64,000 nt of DNA. It comes from Aaosphaeria pasadenensis. Its lineage: Eukaryota; Ascomycota; Dothideomycetes; Pleosporales. The position numbers and the translations under genes are program-made. Within the stretch, counting starts at the first letter, position 1. Each line of letters starts with the position of its first letter. Below are positions 55,826-64,000 of the stretch, piece by piece. The stretch is from assembly GCA_022813625.1 (NCBI GenBank), contig JAKLMB010000001.1, positions 620,001 through 684,000 of the forward strand. Reading direction: 5' to 3'. The notes under the pieces are model-generated. The model had not been told where the DNA came from and did no database searches. It saw only the letters and a list, made by a program, of their open reading frames with translations.

Positions 55826-57528
55826 TTTCTCCGTTGCTCACAGCTGTCACAGAATCCCGACAGAGCAGGTCGTAGGATGTTGAATTGTATTTATTATGTG
55901 AAGATCCCAGGACCGACTCATACAAAGGCCCCACATCCTTGGGGTTGTAGAATCTGGAGGTTAGTCTGCTGCTTTTTCAGGTGCCGAGTGCATCCTGAAA
56001 GATGCTCAGACCCTGCATTCGTGAAAGTGCAATCCCAGTGCTGGTCTGGCTCCGTATTTCATCTCCTTTCCTAGTATTCAAAAGGATGCATGTCCCTTTC
56101 TTGACATTACATCCCCTGAGTAATCTAGTGAACGAGATTCCGATACTTTGCAATCAACGTGTGTTCAAGGATCTATAAAAACGTCTACAGCGTAATAGTC
56201 GTTTGTTTGCTTATCGATTTGTTGGATAAACTTAACAATCTCCTCCGTGCAAGCTACAGCATTGATTCTCTTAACCATGCATCTATTTCGAACAAGAAGC
56301 GGGATTACTATCAAGCAGCAATCCCTTCGGCATTATTATTCCACAGCTCTTGGATTGTCAAGCAGGACGGCGAGTCATGACCCCGTGCTAAAGACGTTTC
56401 CGTACTGCGATCTGCATTTTTAGAGCCAGTCTTTCGGTCTTGCGCGAATCTACCGCGTATCTTCGTACTTGATGGCGTAGAGCACGAATTCGATAACCGA
56501 TGTACACAATATTTTAGTTGCGCAGAGAAGCAATCTGTGCCTTGGGCACGACAAGAGCGGTGTACCCCCGAAGTCGCATGAATGAATGCTCTAACTACTT
56601 GTAAGAGACGGCCCATGGTGATTCATGGCAGGAAACGGGCACTACCCCTCTAGTTACCGTTTGCCTTATTATTGATTGTACAAGAGCTTGGGGCAAGTTG
56701 CGGGTGGGATTTCCCGTCCCGCGGATCCGTCCGTTAGTATTACGAGTAAGTTGACGTTGACAATCCCGTTTTCCTGCTCATTTTGACTGTACAATACCAT
56801 CTTGAAAATCTGCAACAATTACTCCATAGTCTTTTTTTTGGGTCGAGCCTTGTTTAGAAAATCAGCTGACGTTCAACTATTTGAGGCCTCGAAGAAATTT
56901 ACGGAGCATACATCGAGACGGTTCGCACGTAATTACAGATCACAGCCCAAAGATGGACCGAATACAGGCTGAATACAGACTGGTGATCGCCCGTTCACCT
57001 TCTCCAATTCGATTAGAACGCAACAGGCCTCATTTTTGCTTTTGAAACAATGGATCCGGATCCTTACAATTACCGGCGCTCAAACTCTTTTCTCTCAAAA
57101 CTTCTCCAGGCGAGCAACGGATGGGATGCCGCGCCGCCTTGGAGCCGTCCAGGATGACCACATAGCGTTCAATGAGAGTCTCGCACATACTCCTGCGTAC
57201 CGTGTGGACGGAACTCAAATCGCTGTTCAAATGTTGATTCAGCAAATCGAGTTGTAGATCACACTCCACAGGCCGGAGAATGGCTCCGCTGCTGGTTCCC
57301 TCGAGCACACAAGCTGGTGCCCATCGTTTTAATTTTGCGTGGTCACAGTGCATACGTAGGGTTTGCTAACATTTCTCCGATGACCCTAGGTTCGTCGGAT
57401 CATCGCATTTCTCTATTACAGCTTTTGCTCGCTCATAATATCTGCTGTTGTGCCACCGTCTCATGCCAGTGACATGATCTACTGGAACTTGGTGTCCTCC
57501 TAGGCGAGCTTCGAAGCCGAAGCAGTCG
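55826..57528. other. Intergenic, no gene recognised
   Basis: About 1.7 kb without a supported gene. Minus-strand frames at 56311-56616 and 57030-57353 are open for about 100 codons each but carry no domain or splice context. Confidence 0.5.
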
Positions 57529-58760
57529 ATGGCGCCACGAACGCTTCAACCCTCTGGACTTGTTCTCGTCTTCCTGCCATCCATCGTATCTACGCTTGTC
57601 GTTATCCTGAGGATTTGGAAGAAAGTAACCTCGAAACACTTCGCAATTGAAGATGTTCTTCTCATCATCGCGCAAACGCTGATATTCATCCTCGCCTTTA
57701 CTACTTGGAGATGTGCGTTACACCCAACCACCAAATACTTTCCGACAGCACTAACAAGACTTCAGCCTTTAAGGTCAGCTGGTATGGCTATCACTATTAT
57801 GATGTTCCTCCAGGAGCAAAGGATATCATTCTCATCTTGAAATGGAATTATGTCAATGCGGTCATCTACAATCCCATTCTCGGACTCATCAAAGCATCAT
57901 TCGTTCTCACTCTCATCAAACTACGCTCACCCAACCAACGCATTAATTATTGCCTCTGGGCAATATTTGCCATCAACGCGGTCTTCACCGTCGCCGCCCC
58001 CCTTGTTTGCGCATTTCAGTGTAAGCCCGTCGCGAGGTTTTGGAACAAAAGTTTGCCCGGTTCTTGTCTTGACGGGCCGAGCTACGCATACGGGACAATT
58101 GGGATCGTCCTCATAACTGATGTGATGGTTGTCATCATGCCCACTTGGATCCTATACAATCTGCAAATGCCAATAGGGAAGAAGCTTATGATGATATCGT
58201 TCCTTTCTTTTGGGTTGGCAGTGACAGCGATTGGAGCATACAGATTATACGTTTTCCACTACCTGTACAACGGGTTCACGAAGAACCCCGACAGCGCCTA
58301 CTCAGTCAGACAGGGTTTGTCGAATCTGGAAGTCAGCCTTGCGAGCATCGGTGCGTGTGGCGGGACGATCAAGTGGATGCTGGGCCTATGTATGCCTTTC
58401 TTCGCCTCCGAGGATTCGCGGATCGCCAAATCAAAACGATCTGACCGATCAAACTCGTCTCGAGAGCGGGATAACAGGCACACCCCGGAACCAGATCTTA
58501 TTACAACAGATGGAGATGACATGGAATTGAGAGATCAACCGGAGGATAATCATGGACCAGTCTGGAAAAAGGTCACGGTTCGGTCGCGCAATAGGCCCAC
58601 GAGTCGACATGAGACTCCCGATGTGGAAGTGAAATGTGACGACCAATCTTCTACCACCACGAGGCCTACCGAATGGGATGCATCGAGCAAAGCAAGCACG
58701 ATGTTGGGGAAAGACACCAGTTCATACGAGAGGAGACAGACACCAAGAAGGGTGATCTAG
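57529..58760 (+). CDS. Fungal rhodopsin-like 7TM protein (PF20684 type)
   Basis: Two exons, 57529-57716 and 57779-58760, give 389 residues; the 62-bp intron has a weak GTTACA donor and a GTCAG acceptor, chosen because it keeps frame and the expected WRCAWYGYH junction. Helices are clear: LVLVFLPSIVSTLVVILRI, EDVLLIIAQTLIFILAF, a loop with GYHYYDVPPG, LGLIKASFVLTLIKLRSPN, WAIFAINAVFTVAAPLVCAFQCKPV, GTIGIVLITDVMVVIMPTWI and MMISFLSFGLAVTAIGAYRL. The FQCKPVARFWN and YNLQMPIGKKL segments are signatures of this integral membrane family, some members of which carry a CFEM domain (absent here). The C-terminal 110 residues are polar and cytosolic. Function is unknown; a Pth11-like sensing role is possible. 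Confidence 0.85.
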
Positions 58761-59975
58761 GCGGCGCAATCATGCAATGAATTACGAATGCTTTCCTATA
58801 GAGATACCACAGCAACTTGTTTGAGCGCATAAGCCCCGATGAGGAGAATGTTAGTTATCAAGGAGAATGAAGGCTTCCTTGGGTGCATTTTGTTGGCGTT
58901 CGCGGGCTTTACAGCATTTACATGGTAAGGCGAGATCTCAGTTTTTCTCTTCAGTGATTTGTAACTTGGAATGTCAGAAGATTAGATAGGTAGCGCCATA
59001 CTTACTATGAACAGCCAGTCTTATGGTATTTGTACGTCCAGTCGTTAAGTATTGCCAGATTCTGTTTTGACTGTAAGCCTGGGACGTTCGTCCACTCATT
59101 GTCTCGCTGTAGAGTGGTCGCCGATCAGAGCTCACCCCGCCTCTCGTTACGGTAATGCTCGACAGACAATCGCTTCGAACCAGCCATTGCTCCTCCAGAA
59201 CACACTAAGACCGGCAAATCAATTGTTATCGTCAGCAGATAGAACTCTCACAACACTTTGAGACTGAAGCTTCAACGACTTCAACGATACATCTGATGTG
59301 GAATTGTACGAGAAAGAAAAACTGTAGCCATGCATCATTCCCAGAACAGTGCGGCTGTTCACCTACGGCTTGCTCAGGTGAACGATGCTGTCCTTCGGGT
59401 AGGCATGTCATTCATCCTCCCGCCAGTGCATCTAAGACAAAGCTAAGTTGATGAGGCTACCGCCATATTTGTAGCCTTCTGTTCGTGTCAATACTCAAGG
59501 TGTGCAGCATCGACGCCGGATTTGTGGATTTCCACAAAGATTTCTCAGCATGCTTGCTTTATCCGGTCAGATACCGATGCAGATAAGACCAATCAAGTCA
59601 ACGACCTCTTCAAAATGATATGCTTACGCGCAGACGATTACCGTCTTCGGGCGTTGCTGCACCAATGCAGCATGAATGGGGGTTTTGATCGGCAAATCAG
59701 TCCCTCTGCCCTATGGTGTAGATTGACCAAGTGGAGGGACCGACCAGCAAATTGAATTCGCGCAGCAATGCCCTACACCGCCGAGGACGCTGGTCTTTTC
59801 GTGACTGTCTTCCAATGGCAACATATCGCTGACCCGAGAGTGTGGTTGCTGTCAAGGAGGGGAGCCCTCAACTGTCATACCCTCGCAAGGGTTATATAGG
59901 TGCTGCGCAGGCAAGGCCTGGTGGCCGGAGAGTGGCCTCAATTTCCACACTTGATGGAAGCATACGCGCCTCAAA
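58761..59975. other. Intergenic, no gene recognised
   Basis: About 1.2 kb without a supported gene; short frames show no domain. The last part is the promoter of the lectin gene. Confidence 0.5.
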
Positions 59976-61680
59976 ATGGCTTCCAACGATAGGGTGGACA
60001 CCACCTACAAAATTGATGCTCCAGCAGAGGAGACACCGCCGCGAACTCCGCCAGTAGTTTCACCAAGTAATAATGCACCAGAAAAGCTGTTCATGCACAG
60101 CCAGGAGTAGGTTCGCCATGCTAGAGTTAGGGCCCAGATTAAGAGTTAACTTGTAAAATCTTAGACCGGCATCATCGAAAGAGGTACTTCACGATGCACC
60201 TGAGGTAGTCGAGGACTGGCTTTCGTCTTCTCAAAGGCCAAATTCCCCATTTTCGGTAGACGAGACAGTTGTGTCCGGCTTCCAATCCTTCCACCACGAC
60301 AAGGACAATAGGACAGAGTCTCGTCGCGAAAGCGAAGTACCTCCAGAGAAGCCAAAGACATGTGGCATGCCGCGCAGATACTTCATGGCCCTGATTATAT
60401 TGATTTGGGTCATATTGCTGGCGATCGGCCTAGGGGTGGGTCTTGGTGTAGGTCTGAAGAAGAAGCATGCATCGTCAGTTTTCTATCATCTATGTGTACG
60501 TATCATGCTAAATATACTTAGAAACAAACCGCCTGCATTTGTCGAACCGTACTGCGCCGATAACCCCAAGCTTTGCATCGGCGGAGCATTGAGTTCAGAT
60601 TATTATACAACTAATGGTACCTTCAATGGTACTGGCATTGCCCTAGCGACTGAGTTCTGGAACCACCAGGAGCGCAAGATCATGACGGTATATTTCCAGC
60701 ACTGGACGGGCGACATCCGATTGATACAACTCACGGCAGAGGGCGAATGGGTGGGTGGTACCAAGACTGAAACCATCGTGACGGATGCGAAAAACTCCAC
60801 GCCAATCTCAACAGTGTCTTACGCGGTCAATGGGACTGCGCAGTGGCATATATTCTATCTTGACGATAAAGGCAGGGTTCGCCAGAAAACAAACACCAAT
60901 AACACCAACATCTGGCAAGACGGACCTCTCAACGAACTCAACCTGACAGCCTACTCCGCACCCAATGTCGGTCTCCAAGCTTGTTGGTATGGCTCGTATT
61001 ATGGTGATTCGGACAGTAGCAAGTTCCCCACTCGAGATGGGAACAACAACACGATACCTTTCAACTCCGATACTCAAGGTATGCACCTGTGGTATCCTAC
61101 CGATGACAAAACATTCCACATGTACGGCTGGTATGAAGGGCAAGAGCAATGGGCTGAGCAGCACGTATTCGAAAACATGAACGCCCACGCCGGTGTAGGT
61201 TGCTACTCTTGGGGACCTGGAACCACGACGTACGCCATGATGGTCAATAACGAAAACACAGCCGAGATATGGTGGAAAGACACCAACTCAACCGGAGTGT
61301 CTACCGACGAGCACCCGATCAACACGTGGGTGAACGCTACTGGTTACGCTATCAACAATGTCTATCCAAGCACGTCGCTTGGTTTCACCGAATACTTCTA
61401 CACGCAGATGGATGATGGGGATATCATGGGCCACGACATAGATTTCAAGTCCGAGAAGACGAAGCTCGTCGATAAAGGGCTGTTTACTGTTGGTGGCGCG
61501 AGAGGTCCTATCCCTGGTCTTAATGGCACGCATATGAGCGTCACTGCCGTTGCTGACTTCAGTGGTGGTACCAGCCTCTACGTTTTCTATCAAACGCGTG
61601 GTGATGATATTAGCGTTTTTACCCGTGACATAAAGGGAGGACAGTGGACGCAAGGGGAGTTGCCTATTCCTGATGATTGA
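59976..61680 (+). CDS. Membrane-anchored fucose-specific lectin-like protein
   Basis: Three exons, 59976-60106, 60165-60473 and 60522-61680, give 532 residues. Introns are 58 bp (GTAGGT/TTAG) and 48 bp (GTCAGT/TTAG with CTAA); the second is a multiple of three, so the unspliced frame also reads through. A cytosolic Pro/Ser-rich N-terminus of about 115 residues precedes one hydrophobic helix (YFMALIILIWVILLAIGLGV, from 116) ending in KKK, as in a type II membrane protein. The rest follows the repeated blade pattern of the Aleuria-type fucose lectin family (PF07938): FQHWTGDIRLIQLTAEGEW, WHIFYLDDKGRVRQ, MHLWYPTDDKTFHMYGW and YVFYQTRGDDISVFTRD. Many sequons (NGT, NST) fit an extracellular domain. 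It probably binds glycans at the cell surface; ligand specificity is inferred from the family. Confidence 0.88.
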
Positions 61681-61940
61681 TGAGTCTTGTATTGAAAATT
61701 GGATACCCTGGGTGCCGGCGCACTCCGAATGAAATGGTACATATTGGACACTTCGGTGTACTATGGAGCAGTCACGTAACTTCTGAAAGTAGATATTTTC
61801 GGCCTGATATATTTCATTCTATTCTACGGATGTCGTTTGTTCCGTGCATACGCATAAAATTGCGGCACTTTACTATTGTCAAGAAACCAATCTGCTAAAG
61901 TCTTGATTCGCAAGTAATACACATTCAGAACCTCTTTCAA

Positions 61941-63025
61941 CTAGAACCTTCCCTGATAGACAGGCACTGCTTTGCCGTCTAGTATCTCGTCCAAAACATC
62001 CTCCACTTTGATAGGGTTAAAATCAGGGTAGAGCTCTTGAGCATCAAGGTAGCCCAGATACTTCGCGCTCTCTCTCGAGCTGTCACCTCTGATGTACTTT
62101 GATAAGTTGTAGTCGTCGCGATAGACGCCGACTGCATTGGACCACGAAGTGGGGTCTTCTCGGAAAGCTTCCCTGGCCTTCTGGCGACGGGCAATCAGGT
62201 CTTCTTTTGAGATCTTCACAATATGCAGATTAGATGGCTGAAACTTCAGCTAGACGGTGTCAAGCTTACCGGAGTAATATCGACCTTTTCACCCGTCTTT
62301 CTCTCGACAAGCTCAATGATCTCATTCTGACTGAGCTCCTCGCCCCAACAAGAGACCTTCTGGTTCAAGGTCCTTTGATCTTTCACAATTCTTGCTACGA
62401 ATCGTCCAATGTCTCTCTTATCGGTCAGAAGGTTTTTAACGTCACCACCACCATAGACCTCTGTGGTAGGCATAATCAATGCGTAGTCGAGCTTTCCGCT
62501 TGGAACTGGCGGAAAGCAAATCTGATGCCAAAATCCAACATCGACAATCGTATAGGGAATACGGTGGTACCACAGACGTTGATAAACCTTTTCTTTCTCA
62601 TCGCGCAGGAACATGACTTCTCCAGGGGGCGAGACAGTTATCCACCCAGCGACGAATCGCTTGCAGGTGCCAGCCGCGGCGATGGCATCCGCTAAGTTGA
62701 GCTGAGCGAGCTGCTGTGTGGCTCCTATGGCGCTAATGATGGTGGTATAGCCCTTGACATGTTTGGCGAGATCATCGACTGGGCCATTTATGTCTGCAAC
62801 AACGATCTTCAAGCCACGGCTTCTGAAGTTCTCGACGGCTGGCTTATTGGCCGATGAAGGCTGTACTAGCAAGGAAATATCCTAATTCAAGGTTAGTTTC
62901 GAAGGTCTTTGATCGCGAGAACATCGCAACCTTACAAAGCCACCATCTTCTTCGAGACCCGCAAGAATATCTTTCCCGGTTTCGCCAGTGGCTCCGAGCA
63001 AAAGGACCTTTTCGATGTTTGACAT
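61941..63025 (-). CDS. NmrA-like/isoflavone reductase-like NAD(P)-binding protein
   Basis: Three exons on the minus strand, 63025-62936, 62881-62270 and 62213-61941, give 324 residues. The first intron is 54 bp (GTAAGG/TTAG). The second is 56 bp (GTAAGC/GAAG with CTAAT) and gives DITPISKEDLIARR; an AG at 62238 would instead keep eight more residues with a 32-bp intron, which is too short. The Rossmann motif LLLGATGETGKD (8-19) is of the extended atypical SDR type. YTTIISAIGATQQLAQLNLADA and FVAGWITVSPPG follow the isoflavone reductase/PCBER pattern. These proteins act as NADP-dependent reductases or redox-sensing regulators in the cytosol. No partner gene is apparent in the window. Confidence 0.9.
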
Positions 63026-64000
63026 GTTTATTGACTGAATGTTCTTAGTGTAAGTGTAATTTTCTTGACAATTTAATTTACCTTTTGCTTGTCCGATTCG
63101 CAATTATATACATGTCGTTGGGTTTCGTAATGACATAATCGATAGCTAGCGAAAGTGCAATTGCACTTTACTCTTAATCATCAACCAACTTCAGCACTAG
63201 AACCAACATAGGCGACTGAATCACAGGCACAGATGTTGTATTACTTCGGATCAAAATTCTCGGACCAGACCTAATGATTGGGTCTATGCGTAGAATATAA
63301 GATTACGACGTCGTCCACCAGCCGGATACATTCCACCCGGAAACATGGAGTTGCACATGGCTAATACTTTGTGCATATTTGGTTTGTAAGAGCTTTTAGT
63401 ACAGCTGTGCATTTTTACGAAGTCGTACTTGATGGGAATGATACAGACTTCGATGATGACTTTGGACTTGTTTGCCAGACGCCTGGTTTTCAGTGAACTA
63501 GCATTCTTCTGAATAGTATGTGTTTAGGCATTTTGGAACGAAATTACACTATATACGATCTACGCGCAATGTCATTATCAATATTGCATGGCCCATTACA
63601 CAGCAACAAGAAGTCTTTGCCCCTCATAGCAGAGAAAAACATTGTATTATGTTTGGCTGCTATTCTTTTATCATGGTTACGGCGAATATTACATCGTAGG
63701 CGTCATGAACTCCCATCTATCCTTCCTCTATCACAAAGGTTCACGACCTCCCTATTGACCTATGGATAAGAAACATCTTTCACGCCATGATGGAGAAAGT
63801 CTTTTCCAATTGCGCCAAATCTTTTATTTTACACTCCAAACTCCCATTTCTTCCGAGCCACGGTTGCGGGCACCTTTCTAATATTCCGATTCGATGGTGT
63901 AGCCTTCTGTTCGCGGGAGCCTGTGTAACGCGAAGATCGAACTGTCTCCGAACCTTTGGAACCTTCTTTTGTCTCCCTGGTGCCTGAAAACACCGGCAAT
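63026..64000. other. Right window edge, no gene recognised
   Basis: About 1 kb, AT-rich towards its centre, with no supported gene. The frames at 63518-63769 and 63787-63987 lack domains. A gene partly outside the window cannot be excluded. Confidence 0.5.

Noticed and set aside
56311..56616. Minus-strand frame of 101 codons, considered as mobile-element debris
   Set aside because: No transposase or reverse-transcriptase motif could be found in any frame nearby.
57030..57353. Minus-strand frame of 107 codons
   Set aside because: No family features or supporting splice structure; likely chance, although a relic cannot be excluded.
59522..59755. Frame of 77 codons upstream of the lectin gene
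   Set aside because: No domain and not joined to the lectin gene by usable splice sites.

Overview
The window is nuclear DNA of a filamentous ascomycete (Pezizomycotina; class not determinable by eye). Nearly all genes have short GT-AG introns of about 48-62 bp with CTAAC/CTAAT-like branch sites. The families are typical of saprotrophic or plant-associated moulds: AA9 LPMO with CBM1, fungal fucose lectin, CmcJ/AsaB-type oxygenase, PF20684-type membrane receptor and many MFS permeases. I rebuilt exon structures by joining reading frames at splice signals. Every multi-exon model given closes to a whole number of codons.

Layout. 1-0.96 kb: no gene seen. 0.97-2.4 kb: FAD monooxygenase. 2.7-10.6 kb: lactose/galactoside block with a Gal80-like protein (-), an intracellular LacZ-type GH2 beta-galactosidase (-) and a divergent lactose-permease-like MFS transporter (+). 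11.9-12.8 kb: Ser-rich orphan protein. 16.6-18.8 kb: amino-acid permease set in two gene-poor deserts (12.8-16.6 and 18.8-24.0 kb). 24.0-31.0 kb: remnants and survivors of what may be an old secondary-metabolism neighbourhood (decayed acyltransferase, decayed unknown gene, CmcJ-like oxygenase, F-box protein, MCT-like transporter). 31.6-34.8 kb: coiled-coil protein and a dihydrodiol/xylose-dehydrogenase-like enzyme. 36.0-37.1 kb: AA9 LPMO whose first intron appears to be AT-AC. 39.0-39.4 kb: a 99-residue dsRBD-like protein split over three small exons. 41.8-46.4 kb: Dal5-family anion permease and TauD/Jlp1-type dioxygenase, divergent, likely a sulfonate-use pair. 46.8-47.7 kb: unknown protein. 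48.0-48.4 kb: hairpin-rich stretch with a tRNA-like Pol III promoter (SINE-like). 49.4-63.0 kb: Glu/Pro-rich membrane protein, DHA1 MFS transporter, secreted BBE-like flavoenzyme, rhodopsin-like 7TM protein, membrane-anchored fucose lectin, NmrA-like protein.

How parts work together. In the lactose block, the permease would import lactose and the cytosolic beta-galactosidase would split it. The Gal80-like protein lacks the lysine used by enzymes of its fold, so it may be a sensor rather than an enzyme. The shared promoter carries CGG/CCG half-sites and CreA-type sites. In the sulfonate pair, the permease would bring in an organic anion and the Fe(II)/2-oxoglutarate dioxygenase would release sulfite from it.

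Most notable observations: (1) an in-frame AT-AC intron in the LPMO gene; (2) a Gal80-like gene linked to a lactose cluster; (3) the Soa1/Jlp1-like divergent pair; (4) four 9-bp repeats phased at one helical turn upstream of the amino-acid permease; (5) a SINE-like element and two decayed genes. All assignments are by reading motifs; no database search was run.
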